A stretch of DNA of 18,366 bases from Pseudomonadota bacterium (GTDB taxonomy: Bacteria; Pseudomonadota; Alphaproteobacteria; Rhizobiales; Hyphomicrobiaceae), in NCBI GenBank assembly GCA_003242645.1, contig QGVC01000026.1, positions 1 through 18,366 on the forward strand. Direction: 5' to 3'. The notes under the pieces are model-generated. The model made no database searches, was not told where the DNA came from, and saw nothing but the letters and a program-made list of their open reading frames with translations. How positions within the stretch are numbered: the stretch's first letter is position 1; each line of letters opens with the position of its first letter. Shown piece after piece: positions 6,294-14,675 of this stretch. Made by a program: the position numbers and the translations under genes.

Positions 6294-8370
6294 ACTTCTG
6301 CTCGAGCTGTTCTCCGAGGAAATCCCAGCGCGCATGCAGCAGCGCGCGACAGAGGAGCTGAAGCGGCTTGTGACCAGCGAGCTGCAGGCCCATGGCCTTG
6401 CGACTGGCGAGGCTCGGGCCTTTGCCACGCCGCGCCGGCTCGCCCTCGTGGTTCGCGATATCCCGCCGCGCTCGCCCGACCAGGTCGAGGAGCGTAAAGG
6501 TCCGCGGGTGAACGCGCCGGAGCAGGCGATTCAAGGTTTCCTCAAAGCTGCGGGGCTCGCCTCGATCGGTGAGGCGAGCGTCGTGTCAGACCCCAAGAAG
6601 GGTGACTATTACGTCGCGCGCATCGAGCGGCCCGGCCGGAGCGCCTACGAGGTGATCGCCGAGGTCATACCTCAGGTTCTGCGCCGCTTCTCATGGCCGA
6701 AATCCATGCGTTGGGGCTGGCAGACGTTCACGTGGGTGCGGCCATTGCATGGAATCGTCTGCCTTCTCGATGGCGAGGTTGTCCAATTTGAAGTCGCGGG
6801 CGTGGCGAGCGGCAATACAACTCGCGGCCACCGCTTTCACGGCAACGCGCCGTTCCGGGTTCACAGCTTCGAGGATTACGTCAAGAAGCTCCGTGAACAC
6901 CGCGTCATCCTGGACGCGGCGGAACGGGCCCAGCGCATCGCCGAGCAGGCGAGAGAGCTTGCTGCAAAGCATAAGCTGCAGCTCGTCGAGGACGAGGGGC
7001 TCCTGGCGGAGAACGCTGGCCTGACGGAGTGGCCGATCGTGCTCATGGGGCACTTCGACGAAAGCTTTCTCGAGGTGCCGCCGGAGGTGATCATCACGTC
7101 GCTCCGAGCCCATCAGAAATGCTTCGCGCTGCGCGATCCCAAGACGCAGAAATTGGCGAACCGCTTTCTGCTTGTTGCCAATCTCGAAGCAAAGGACGGC
7201 GGCGCGGCGATCGTTGCGGGCAACGAGAAGGTGATCCGCGCACGCCTGTCCGATGCGCGCTTCTTTTGGGAGCAGGACCTCAAGAAGCCGCTCGACGAAA
7301 TGGCGTTGGCGCTGCGCGGTGTCACTTTTCACGAGAAGCTCGGCACGCAATGGCAGCGCGTCGAGCGTATCGCGGAGCTCAGCTATCAGATCGCGGGCGC
7401 CGTCGATGCAGTGCCCGAGGATGCGCGCAGGGCGGCGCAGCTCGCGAAAGCGGATCTCGTTTCTGGAATGGTTGGCGAGTTCCCTGAGCTGCAGGGGCTC
7501 ATGGGCCGCTATTACGCCGAGGCCGCCGGCACCAAACCTGAGATCGCCAGGGCGATCGAGCTGCACTACAAGCCCAAGGGGCCGAACGACACCGTGCCCT
7601 TGGTAGAGGAAGGCGACGCCGTCGCCGTTGCCGTCGCGCTGGCGGACAAGATCGATACGCTGGTCGGCTTCTGGGCGATTGATGAGAAGCCTACCGGTTC
7701 GGGTGACCCGTATCAGCTCAGGCGCGCGGCTCTGGGCATCATCCGGATCGTGCTCGAGAACGATTTGCGGTTGCCGCTCGCAAAATTCATCCAGAAAAGC
7801 TTGGCTCTCCAGCCGAGCACGGTGAAGCCCCCGGCCGGATTGGTTGAAGACCTTCTTTCCTTCTTCGCCGATCGTCTCAAAGTTCACTTGCGAGAAGAGG
7901 GCGTGCGGCACGATCTCATCGATGCCGTCTTCGCCTTGCCCGGCCAGGACGATCTCGCACTGATCGTGAAGCGTGTCGAAGCTCTGGGCGAGTTCTTAGA
8001 AACCAACGACGGGGCCAATCTGCTCGCCGGCTTGAAGCGTGCCGCCAGCATCCTCGCTATCGAGGAAAAGAAGGACAAGACAAGCTACGATGGCGATTAC
8101 GACATCAAGCTGCTCCAGGCACCGGAGGAGCTGGCGCTCGCAGCAGCCATCGAGAGCACCAAGCAGGATACCTCGGCTGCCATCGCGGTGGAAAACTTCA
8201 AGGGTGCGATGCGGGCACTGGCCGAGTTGCGCCGCCCTGTCGACGCCTTTTTCGAGAAGGTGACGGTCAACGTCGAGGACCAGAAAGTGCGCCAGAACCG
8301 GTTGCGGCTTCTCTCGCAAATCCGCGCGGCTACAATGAGAGTTGCGGATTTCTCCAAGATTGCGGGGTGA
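6286..8370 (+). CDS. glyS: Glycyl-tRNA synthetase beta subunit
   Basis: Beta subunit of the alpha2-beta2 glycyl-tRNA synthetase; it binds tRNA-Gly and completes the enzyme made with GlyQ. The N-terminus [18 protein letters not shown] is diagnostic, as are [20 protein letters not shown] and the HD-like region with [18 protein letters not shown]. The last 110 or so residues are a DALR-type anticodon-binding domain ending [15 protein letters not shown]. The protein has 694 aa, normal for the family. GAGGAG lies 4 bases before ATG 6286. A 153-bp gap separates it from the isochorismatase-like gene, and the next gene begins 15 bases after its stop, so glyQ to the cyclotransferase gene may be one transcript. 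Confidence 0.97.
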   Translation: MPELLLELFSEEIPARMQQRATEELKRLVTSELQAHGLATGEARAFATPRRLALVVRDIPPRSPDQVEERKGPRVNAPEQAIQGFLKAAGLASIGEASVVSDPKKGDYYVARIERPGRSAYEVIAEVIPQVLRRFSWPKSMRWGWQTFTWVRPLHGIVCLLDGEVVQFEVAGVASGNTTRGHRFHGNAPFRVHSFEDYVKKLREHRVILDAAERAQRIAEQARELAAKHKLQLVEDEGLLAENAGLTEWPIVLMGHFDESFLEVPPEVIITSLRAHQKCFALRDPKTQKLANRFLLVANLEAKDGGAAIVAGNEKVIRARLSDARFFWEQDLKKPLDEMALALRGVTFHEKLGTQWQRVERIAELSYQIAGAVDAVPEDARRAAQLAKADLVSGMVGEFPELQGLMGRYYAEAAGTKPEIARAIELHYKPKGPNDTVPLVEEGDAVAVAVALADKIDTLVGFWAIDEKPTGSGDPYQLRRAALGIIRIVLENDLRLPLAKFIQKSLALQPSTVKPPAGLVEDLLSFFADRLKVHLREEGVRHDLIDAVFALPGQDDLALIVKRVEALGEFLETNDGANLLAGLKRAASILAIEEKKDKTSYDGDYDIKLLQAPEELALAAAIESTKQDTSAAIAVENFKGAMRALAELRRPVDAFFEKVTVNVEDQKVRQNRLRLLSQIRAATMRVADFSKIAG

Positions 8371-8385
8371 TCGGCCGAGCGCACG

Positions 8386-8832
8386 ATGGCGCAGCATTTG
8401 TTCGTCTACGGCACGTTGATGTCGGGCGCGGGCCACCGCATGGGCGCGCGGCTCCAGCGCGAGGCGCGGCTCGTGGGACTGGCTCGCATCAAGGGGCGGC
8501 TTTACGACCTTGGTGCCTACCCGGCGCTCGTGGAAACCGGCCCAGCCGATGGGGATGTCCACGGTGAAGTATTTGAACTGATCGATCCTTCCCGCTCGCT
8601 TCGCTGGCTGGATGCCTACGAAGGCATCGTACCCGGCCGCGAGGCGCACAGCGAGTATGCCCGCGTAGAGCGTACGGTGAGGCTCGAGGATGGCCGGGAG
8701 CTGACGGCCTGGGTCTACATCTACAGGGCGCCAGTGCACGGCAGGCCGATTATCGAAAGCGGGCGCTGGTTGTCGCGCCCGCGTTTTCAGTCAATCCATC
8801 GGCGTGGCGGAGTGCAAAGCCAGCCATCATGA
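8386..8832 (+). CDS. Gamma-glutamylcyclotransferase (AIG2-like) fold protein
   Basis: Small enzyme of the GGCT/AIG2-like superfamily, whose members cyclise gamma-glutamyl amines or peptides to release 5-oxoproline. The substrate-binding loop VYGTL is at residues 7-11 and the catalytic glutamate is E79 in LDAYEG. The block EVFELIDPS...LDAYEG, followed by VYIY near 110-113, is typical. The conserved domain seems to end at ESGRW (124-128), and about 20 further residues of low character follow. A terminator-like hairpin lies within that tail. The protein has 148 aa. The gene follows glyS by 15 bases with a weak ribosome-binding site, and its stop shares the palindrome TCATGA with the stop of the convergent hydratase gene. 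The actual substrate is unknown. Confidence 0.85.
   Translation: MAQHLFVYGTLMSGAGHRMGARLQREARLVGLARIKGRLYDLGAYPALVETGPADGDVHGEVFELIDPSRSLRWLDAYEGIVPGREAHSEYARVERTVRLEDGRELTAWVYIYRAPVHGRPIIESGRWLSRPRFQSIHRRGGVQSQPS
8759..8787. terminator. Bidirectional terminator-like hairpin inside the cyclotransferase 3' end
   Basis: Perfect 8-bp GC-only arms GCGGGCGC (8759-8766) and GCGCCCGC (8775-8782) enclose an 8-base loop. On the plus strand GTTTT follows. On the minus strand TTT follows, and the hairpin lies 45 bases beyond the hydratase stop, a normal place for a terminator of that operon. Confidence 0.45.
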
Positions 8833-9606
8833 AATGGACAGCTCTGCGGATCCAAGGCCTTCCAGAGAGAAAACGAGCTTATCTCCCGGCGCGACGGAGA
8901 TCGTGGGCAGAACGCTGCCGGTGATCACGATCATGCCGGCTTCGAGCGAGCGGCCGCGTTCGACAGCCAAATTGGCAAGCCAGGCCAGAGCGCCCATGGG
9001 ATTATCGGTCAGGCCTGAGCCTCGATCCTGCTCGTTGACCACGAGGCGGCCTTGAAGTCCGTTGAGCTCAAAGTCCGCCGGCACTTGTTGCGGCGCCCCG
9101 AGAACCACGCCGCCATTCCAGGCATTGTCGGCGATCAGCGAAAGCGCGTTGGTGCTTTTGTAATCGGCACCTCGGTCCTCGATCAGCTCAAAGGCCGGCA
9201 TGACTTCGGCCACAGCAGCCCGGACTTCGGCAGTAGTGTAGGGTGTAGCCTTTGGCGGGAGGCTGGTCCCCAATCTCACGGCCAGCTCGAACTCGACCAT
9301 GAGATTGACGAAGTCCTCCCGCCGCACCTGCGCCGGCGACTGATGGATGCGCCGCTCGTAGATCATGCCGCCGCATGGGTGATCGATGCCCATCAGCTCC
9401 TGCATGACCTTGGTGGTCGTCGCGATCTTGAGCCCGCGGACAGGGCCGTAAATCGGCGTCCATAGCTCGCGGAGCGCTTCCTGGGCGGCGTAGGCGTCAG
9501 CGACGGTCGGGGGCGCGATTTCAGGCGGCAAATTCCTGTAAGGCGCTCGCGTACGGTGTGCGTCGGCCACGTACGCAGCAGCCGACTTCGGATCGAACGA
9601 GACCAT
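8827..9606 (-). CDS. 2-keto-4-pentenoate hydratase-like protein (MhpD type, FAH superfamily)
   Basis: Member of the fumarylacetoacetate hydrolase superfamily closest in pattern to MhpD, the hydratase that adds water to 2-hydroxypenta-2,4-dienoate in aromatic meta-cleavage. The metal site is recognisable: E105 and E107 in MVEFELAVRLG and E140 in PAFELIED. GLKIATTTK (58-66) and ALSLIADNAWNGGVVLG are also characteristic. Length is 259 aa against about 269 for MhpD. No ring-cleavage dioxygenase, aldolase or aldehyde dehydrogenase is nearby, so aromatic degradation is not supported here; a related 2-oxo acid decarboxylase or hydrolase is possible. AGGAAGGGG precedes ATG 9606. The gene starts 14 bases after the GST stop, so the two form an operon. 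Confidence 0.82.
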   Translation of the reverse strand: MVSFDPKSAAAYVADAHRTRAPYRNLPPEIAPPTVADAYAAQEALRELWTPIYGPVRGLKIATTTKVMQELMGIDHPCGGMIYERRIHQSPAQVRREDFVNLMVEFELAVRLGTSLPPKATPYTTAEVRAAVAEVMPAFELIEDRGADYKSTNALSLIADNAWNGGVVLGAPQQVPADFELNGLQGRLVVNEQDRGSGLTDNPMGALAWLANLAVERGRSLEAGMIVITGSVLPTISVAPGDKLVFSLEGLGSAELSIS

Positions 9607-9620
9607 GCGCTGCCCCTTCC

Positions 9621-10226
9621 TCAGCTTGGCCGCGTCTCCTCGAAGGCTGGGACGGCCGCTGCAAACTTATCGAGCCAAGCGACCAGCCCTGGATGCCCGT
9701 TGCGCCACTGCCCGCCATGACGAAAGTCGAGGTAGCCGAGCGCGCAGGCAAGAGTGATGTGGCCGTAATCCGGATGGTCAGACCACGTTGGCGGCGCCTT
9801 TTCGAGCCAGTCGAGGGACGTGTCGATCTTGGCCTGCTGACGCTGCATCCAGCTCTCGACCCACTTGTCCTCCGGCCGATAGCGCTTCTCGTAGACGAGC
9901 AGCAATGCCGCATCGAGCATGCCGTCTGCGAGCGCGCCAAGGGTCAGCGTTCGGAACCGTTCTGGGCCAGAAGCGGGGAACAGCCGCGGTTCGGGCGCGA
10001 GCGTGTCGAGGTATTCGCAGATCACGTGGCTGTCGAAAATCCGCATGCCGTCGTCGGTGATCAGAACTGGAATTTTGGAAAGCGGATTTTCCCGGCGCAA
10101 ATCCTCGTTGACCAATGGCAGGGTGTCGGTCGGCACATTCTCAATGCGATCAGCGACGCCCTTCATCGCGGCAGTGATCCTGACTTTGCGGACGTAAGGC
10201 GAGGCAGGAGAGAACAGGAGCTTCAT
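9621..10226 (-). CDS. Glutathione S-transferase family protein
   Basis: Cytosolic glutathione transferase fold. The N-terminal thioredoxin-like domain starts MKLLFSPASPYVRKV, with Ser9 as the probable catalytic serine. NPLSKIPVL carries the cis-proline near residue 52, and IFDSHVICEYLD carries the glutathione gamma-glutamyl-binding Asp-Ser pair. The helical C-terminal domain includes WLEKAPPTWSDHPDYGHITLACALGYLDFR. From ATG 10226 the protein has 201 aa, or 202 from the adjacent ATG at 10229; AAGG lies 5 bases before 10226. A longer frame to 10316 is open but unlike the family. The gene is directly upstream of the hydratase gene (14-base gap), which suggests linked expression, though no shared substrate is evident. 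Confidence 0.9.
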   Translation of the reverse strand: MKLLFSPASPYVRKVRITAAMKGVADRIENVPTDTLPLVNEDLRRENPLSKIPVLITDDGMRIFDSHVICEYLDTLAPEPRLFPASGPERFRTLTLGALADGMLDAALLLVYEKRYRPEDKWVESWMQRQQAKIDTSLDWLEKAPPTWSDHPDYGHITLACALGYLDFRHGGQWRNGHPGLVAWLDKFAAAVPAFEETRPS

Positions 10227-10333
10227 CATGGCCTTGAACCGCGGTGCTTGAGTTGGACCCAACGTGCAAGCTGCATCGTGCCGGGGATGCAAGCGGTCGG
10301 CAAGCTCGGATCGCACTCTATTTCATTAAAACG

Positions 10334-10699
10334 TCAGGCAACCGCGATCTCAATGAGACCAAGGCCAACGAGCGTTATGGCCAGGGCCCGCAGAAACAGC
10401 TTGCCGCGTTTCGTCTGACTGCCGCGCTCGAGCACGAGCAAGGCGATAATGACTACTGCTGTGATGAGATTGATGAGCACGAGCCCGCCAAGCCCCAGCC
10501 CGCGGGAGCCTGAGATGCTGCCTTCGAGCAGCGTCGCGGCGGCCATGCCAATGAGAAGAGCACCGAGCAACCGCGGCCAAAGAAGCGCCTGTGGCAACGG
10601 CAATCCAAGCACCCTTGCCGCCGTCAACGGCATGATCAGCAACACTAGGCCAGCCGAAAACCTGATCAGCGTCTCGAACCAGAGAAGTTGATCGGCCAT
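10334..10699 (-). CDS. Small multi-pass membrane protein of unknown function
   Basis: A 121-aa, very hydrophobic protein with about four membrane helices: roughly residues 10-30 (IRFSAGLVLLIMPLTAARVL), 39-57, 68-90 (GLVLINLITAVVIIALLVL) and 102-120. A short basic loop, RGSQTKRGKLFLRA, separates the last two. I do not recognise a named family, and no catalytic motif is visible. It starts at ATG 10699, 32 bases after the stop of the lipoprotein gene, with only a weak ribosome-binding site. The GST gene begins about 107 bases downstream. It may be co-transcribed with the lipoprotein gene as an envelope pair. Confidence 0.7.
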   Translation of the reverse strand: MADQLLWFETLIRFSAGLVLLIMPLTAARVLGLPLPQALLWPRLLGALLIGMAAATLLEGSISGSRGLGLGGLVLINLITAVVIIALLVLERGSQTKRGKLFLRALAITLVGLGLIEIAVA

Positions 10700-10731
10700 G
10701 GTCTCGGCCGCTTGTGGCTAATCATCCCACT

Positions 10732-11307
10732 TCAGCGCGGATTCCTCCGACTGAGATCCTCGAAGAAGGTGTCGGCGTTGAAAGGCTTGCTCTCGCTGCG
10801 ATCACTGTCGAGCAGCCCGGCCAGCAGGCCCTGCTGCGCCTCCTGCTTTTTGGGTGCCGGCGTGAAGTCGCCAGCAAGATGGCGGTTGAGGTCGCGCTTG
10901 ATCTCCTTGGTTCTGGCCTCGTCGCAGTATCGGCTGTCCTCGGCGATTTTTTCAGCGACGGACGAGCGGACGTAATTGTATTCGCGCTCGATCTTCTGAA
11001 GCTCCTCCGGGCCGGCGCCCCGCGCCATCTCGGCAGCCAGGAAGCTCGACTTGAGCTTTTCGGGGTCGAAATAGAAGCCGCAGCGGCTAGCGCGAGCGGA
11101 AGTGGCGGCGACTTGAAGCGTGCGGGAAGTCGGATCGCTTGGCGGCGGGCCGGCCGATGCCGCCTCTCCGGCCGCTACTTCCGTTGCATTACCGCCGCCC
11201 GTCAGTGATGCGGTCGTAAGGCCCCCCGAGCTGCATCCGGCGAGCACAAGCGCGGACGCGGCTAAGATGATCTGCGGCCTGCAAACGAGCACGGTCGCCC
11301 CCCTCAT
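10732..11307 (-). CDS. Putative lipoprotein of unknown function
   Basis: Begins MRGATVLVCRPQIILAASAL and carries a clear lipobox LAGC, with the lipidated cysteine at residue 25, so it should be an envelope lipoprotein. The mature part starts with a Gly/Ala/Ser-rich linker. A charged helical domain follows, with two cysteines, in CGFYFDPEKLKSSFLAAEM and RYCDEAR; these could form a disulfide in the periplasm. A Lys/Gln-rich tail ends NADTFFEDLSRRNPR. I do not recognise a named family. ATG 11307 is chosen (191 aa) because GGGAGA lies 8 bases upstream and the signal sequence then begins with Arg; a TTG at 11322 is the alternative. It heads the run lipoprotein, membrane protein, GST and hydratase, and follows the terC gene after 152 bases. 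Confidence 0.75.
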   Translation of the reverse strand: MRGATVLVCRPQIILAASALVLAGCSSGGLTTASLTGGGNATEVAAGEAASAGPPPSDPTSRTLQVAATSARASRCGFYFDPEKLKSSFLAAEMARGAGPEELQKIEREYNYVRSSVAEKIAEDSRYCDEARTKEIKRDLNRHLAGDFTPAPKKQEAQQGLLAGLLDSDRSESKPFNADTFFEDLSRRNPR

Positions 11308-11351
11308 CCGTGTTTCTCCCAAGAAATTGGGAATCTTGGAACATTTCGTGC

Positions 11352-11380
11352 ACAGTGCGCTTCGTGGACGTACACGTCAA
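11352..11380 (-). promoter_or_regulatory. Candidate promoter and inverted repeat for the lipoprotein gene
   Basis: On the minus strand TTGACG (11375-11380) is a good -35. Seventeen bases later CACTGT (11352-11357) is a weak -10. The inverted repeat GACGT-GT-ACGTC (11367-11378) overlaps the -35, as an operator might. The likely transcript would have a leader of about 40 bases. Confidence 0.3.
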
Positions 11381-11459
11381 GCACAGAACGGTCACGCTTT
11401 GCGGCGGAACGTAGTCATATCCTCACAATTCGCCCCAAATGTGCAGGGCGGCACGCCGT

Positions 11460-12212
11460 CTAATGAGAGCCGCCGCCGCGGCGTTGCCGCCGTGCTCGGC
11501 GCGCAAGCATGTTGAGACCCTCGACCAGAGCCGAAAAGGCCATTGCAGCATAGATGTAGCCTCTCGGTACGTGCACCCCGAACCCATCCGCGATCAGCAC
11601 CATGCCGATCATTAATAGGAAGGCGAGCGCAAGCATCACGATCGTCGGGTGAGCGTTAATGAAATCAGAGAGCGGATTTGCCGCGAGCAACATGGCAAGC
11701 ACGGCGACGATGACAGCCACGACCATAATGGGCACGTGCGTCGTCATGCCGACCGCGGTGATGATGCTGTCGACCGAGAAAACGAGGTCTAGCAGAAGAA
11801 TCTGCCCAATGGCCGATCCAAACCCGAGCACAGCCGTTTTGCGGTCGAAAATGTCGGGCGCCGGATCGGGGTCGACCCGATGATGGATCTCTTTGGTCGC
11901 CTTCCAAACGAGGAACAGCCCGCCTGCGATGAGGATGAGGTCACGCCAGGAGAAATCGAGGCCGAAGATCGAGAAGACGGGCGTCGTCAAGGTTACGATT
12001 GTTGCAATTGTGAACAGAAGAGCAATCCGCAACAGGAGGGCAGCGGAAATTCCGATGCGGCGCGCGCTGACCCGCTGATTCTCCGGAAGTTTGTTGGTCA
12101 GCACGGCGATGAATATGAGATTGTCGATTCCAAGCACCACCTCCATCGCGACAAGTGTCACGAGGGCAACCCACGCGGCCGGGTCGGTCAGGAGGGGAAG
12201 AATGGTGTCCAT
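11460..12212 (-). CDS. TerC family integral membrane protein
   Basis: TerC family membrane protein with about seven helices. Family members export or handle metal ions; several bacterial TerC proteins act in Mn(II) efflux or in loading exported enzymes with Mn. The twin intramembrane acidic signatures are present: E24 and D30 in MEVVLGIDN, and D142 and D148 in [11 protein letters not shown] cytoplasmic loop with [11 protein letters not shown] follows the third helix, and the C-terminus is basic ([13 protein letters not shown]). The protein has 250 aa. The start at ATG 12212 has a weak ribosome-binding site. It is divergent from the gnnA-like gene, and a second, differently built TerC protein lies 2.5 kb away. 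The metal is inferred from family knowledge. Confidence 0.88.
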   Translation of the reverse strand: MDTILPLLTDPAAWVALVTLVAMEVVLGIDNLIFIAVLTNKLPENQRVSARRIGISAALLLRIALLFTIATIVTLTTPVFSIFGLDFSWRDLILIAGGLFLVWKATKEIHHRVDPDPAPDIFDRKTAVLGFGSAIGQILLLDLVFSVDSIITAVGMTTHVPIMVVAVIVAVLAMLLAANPLSDFINAHPTIVMLALAFLLMIGMVLIADGFGVHVPRGYIYAAMAFSALVEGLNMLARRARRQRRGGGSH

Positions 12213-12478
12213 GGGCGAGCTTCTGGTGGTGCTGTCGTTGGTGTGAGGTTCGGCGGTCGTCCCAGGTAAATGCGATCCGTGTGCTATTCAAGCGGAGCTG
12301 CGTCGTTGAAGGAGATCGACGTCGGCATGTGCTGTCGCGTGTTCCGCCACCTTGCCATCAGTGTCCACAGACAGAAGTGGATAACCGCTCATTTCCCGCG
12401 CTGGTTGGCCCCCGCGCCACTTCTCATCCATAGGTGGTGTGCGTAACATTCCTGCCACTTTTGGTTCGGGTGGGGAAC

Positions 12479-13495
12479 ATGACAGAGCCAATACCGGTCG
12501 CTGTCGTCGGGGCGGGATACTTCGGACGCCTCCATGCGAAACACTACGCGGCCAATCCGGCAGCCAAGCTGGTCGCTGTGGTCGACATCGATCCCGCAAA
12601 GGCCAGGGCCGTGGCGGAGGAGTTCGGGGCCGAGGCGTTTTGCGACTACCGCTCCGTGATCGGCCGTGTGATTGGCGCGAGTGTCGCCGTGCCGACGGCG
12701 CTGCATTTCGAGGTCGCCAGCGCTCTGATCGACAACGGCATTCACGTTTTGGTCGAGAAGCCGATTACCGACAGGCTGGAGACTGCGCTGGCACTCGCGT
12801 CTCTTGCGGAGGAACGGCGGCGGGTGCTCCAGGTCGGTCATATCGAGCGGTTTTCCAGCACATACCGCGCACTCGCGCGCGAGGTCACGCGCCCGCTTTA
12901 CATTGAAAGCTACCGCGTCTCACCGTGGAAGCAGAGGAGTGGTGAGGTCGACGTCGTTCTCGACCTCATGATTCATGACATCGATCTCATTCAGGGGCTG
13001 GTGGGGCTGCCGGCAACAATGGTGCACGCGGTAGGCATGCCGGTGATCAATGCCACCACAGATTTGGCGAATGCCAGAATCGTATTTGGCTCCGCTTGCG
13101 TCGCCACCATTACGGCAAGCCGAATTAGTCATAAGACCGAGCGGCGAATTCGCGTTTTTCAGCCCAATCGGTACATCATTGGCGATTTCGCAAATCATCG
13201 GATCGAGCGGTATTCGGTTTGCGGAAATCCGGCACGGATAGGGCTCGCCGCAATCAAATTCGATTCCGTCGAGGTTCCGAAAGAGGACAGTCTCGCCAAC
13301 GAGATCGCCGAGTTCCTCGAATGCATCAGCACTGGGCGCAGACCGACGGTCACGGGCCGCGAGGCTTGTGAGGCGATGCGCCTCGCGGAGTTGATCAGCG
13401 ACAGCATCGATGGGCACCGGTTGATGGCGAACGGAGCTCTTCGAAACGACGCTCAATGGGACGAGGGCTCGGCGCCCTACGGTGCATCCGCATGA
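12479..13495 (+). CDS. gnnA: Gfo/Idh/MocA oxidoreductase, probable UDP-GlcNAc 3-dehydrogenase (GnnA)
   Basis: NAD-dependent sugar dehydrogenase of the Gfo/Idh/MocA family. The Rossmann motif VGAGYFGRLHA spans 10-20, the second strand AVVDID carries the acidic residue for the ribose, VEKPIT (92-97) carries the conserved EKP lysine, and the catalytic region is DLMIHDIDL (162-170, His166/Asp167). The specific call comes from context and from resemblance, as I recall it, to GnnA of Acidithiobacillus ferrooxidans. GnnA oxidises UDP-GlcNAc at C3, and GnnB then transaminates it to the UDP-2,3-diamino sugar used for lipid A with amide-linked acyl chains. Start ATG 12479 (338 aa) has GGGG just upstream; a 15-codon in-frame extension is unlike the family. 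Its stop overlaps the aminotransferase start as ATGA. WlbA-type dehydrogenases are the main alternative. Confidence 0.75.
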   Translation: MTEPIPVAVVGAGYFGRLHAKHYAANPAAKLVAVVDIDPAKARAVAEEFGAEAFCDYRSVIGRVIGASVAVPTALHFEVASALIDNGIHVLVEKPITDRLETALALASLAEERRRVLQVGHIERFSSTYRALAREVTRPLYIESYRVSPWKQRSGEVDVVLDLMIHDIDLIQGLVGLPATMVHAVGMPVINATTDLANARIVFGSACVATITASRISHKTERRIRVFQPNRYIIGDFANHRIERYSVCGNPARIGLAAIKFDSVEVPKEDSLANEIAEFLECISTGRRPTVTGREACEAMRLAELISDSIDGHRLMANGALRNDAQWDEGSAPYGASA

Positions 13496-14664
13496 AGCAC
13501 GCCTTTGCACTGCGCGATACGAATCCCGCTCCGGCCCGGGTCAAGGTGCCATTGTTCGATTTGTCGCGTCAGGCTGAGCGTTTCGGTCCCAAGCTCAACC
13601 AACGCATTGCTGAAGTGCTTCAGCATGGCCGGTTCATTCTCGGCCCGGAAGTGGAGGAGCTCGAAGCTGCACTCGCCAGGTTTACGGGTGCGCGCCACGT
13701 CATCGGTGTTTCGAGTGGTCGCGACGCCTTAATCATTTCACTGATGGCGTTGGGCGTTGGCGCCGGTGATGCTGTTTTCGTTCCGGCGTTCACGTTCTCT
13801 GCCACAGCCGGCGCGGTCGTTGCGGCGGGCGCCGTGCCGGTCTTCACAGATGTCGATCCGGCAACCTTGACGATGGACGCCGAACAGCTGGAGCGCGCAA
13901 TCAAGCGGACGCTCCGCAATACGGCGCTGCGACCAAGGGCAGTTATCCCGGTCGATCTCTACGGACTTCCAGCTGACTACGCGGCCATCGAAGCTGTTGC
14001 GACGAGGTATGGCTTATCGATTATCGCGGACGCGGCACAGAGCTTCGGCGCCCGGGTAGGCTCACGCCGGGTCGGCACTCTGGCCGAGATTACCGCGACC
14101 AGCTTCTACCCGACGAAGCCGCTCGGAGCCTTCGGCGACGGCGGTGCCATCTTCACCGATGACGACCAACTCGCCCAGGCGGTGCGCGAGATCAGAAGCC
14201 ACGGCACCCGCGGCTCAGGCGACGTCGCAATGCGGCTCGGCCTTACCGGCCGCCTCGATACCCTTCAAGCCGCGGTGCTGTTGGTGGGACTAGAGGTCTT
14301 CGAGGAACGGCTCGCCTCGCGCCGGGAGATCGCAGCCCGATACCAACGGGCCTTCAGCGGTGTGGTCGGAACCCCTCCGCAGTCGGCGCTTCTTTGCTCT
14401 GCCTGGGCGCTCTACACGATCCGAACACGGGATCGAGATAACGTGCGGGGGCGGCTTGCTGCGGCAGGTGTTGAAACAGGCCTTTATTATCGCGTGCCTC
14501 TCCATCGCCATCCTGCCTTCGCGGGCTGGCTGACCGGCGAGGAGGAGTTGCCGGTTTCAGAGCAGGCAGCGGATGAGGTCTTAAGCCTGCCGCTTCACGG
14601 CGGACTGAGCGAAGAGCAGGTCGATCACGTGATCGACGCCATGTTGCAGGCTGTCTCCTCATAA
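13492..14664 (+). CDS. gnnB: DegT/DnrJ/EryC1 aminotransferase, probable GnnB
   Basis: PLP-dependent sugar aminotransferase of the DegT/DnrJ/EryC1 family. The PLP lysine is K209 in TSFYPTKPLGAFGDGGA. D180 and Q183 in IIADAAQSFGA bind the cofactor ring, and SSGRDAL (75-81) holds the phosphate. With the coupled dehydrogenase it would convert UDP-3-keto-GlcNAc to the 3-amino sugar, with glutamate as donor, the first step toward 2,3-diaminoglucose lipid A. That pathway assignment is an inference from the pair. The protein has 390 aa from ATG 13492, which overlaps the gnnA stop (ATGA); an upstream in-frame start at 13456 lies inside gnnA. No acetyltransferase or epimerase follows, which argues against a WbpB/WbpE-type O-antigen pathway. 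A strong hairpin follows 12 bases after the stop. Confidence 0.78.
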   Translation: MKHAFALRDTNPAPARVKVPLFDLSRQAERFGPKLNQRIAEVLQHGRFILGPEVEELEAALARFTGARHVIGVSSGRDALIISLMALGVGAGDAVFVPAFTFSATAGAVVAAGAVPVFTDVDPATLTMDAEQLERAIKRTLRNTALRPRAVIPVDLYGLPADYAAIEAVATRYGLSIIADAAQSFGARVGSRRVGTLAEITATSFYPTKPLGAFGDGGAIFTDDDQLAQAVREIRSHGTRGSGDVAMRLGLTGRLDTLQAAVLLVGLEVFEERLASRREIAARYQRAFSGVVGTPPQSALLCSAWALYTIRTRDRDNVRGRLAAAGVETGLYYRVPLHRHPAFAGWLTGEEELPVSEQAADEVLSLPLHGGLSEEQVDHVIDAMLQAVSS

Positions 14665-14675
14665 GACGAGCGTCG

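Noticed and set aside
6691..7911. Long minus-strand frame of 406 codons opposite glyS
   Set aside because: It is antisense to the well-conserved GlyS coding sequence, shows no family motif and is explained by high GC codon bias.
8827..10226. Aromatic ring meta-cleavage operon
   Set aside because: Only an MhpD-like protein and a GST are present; no ring-cleavage dioxygenase, aldolase or aldehyde dehydrogenase is encoded in the window.
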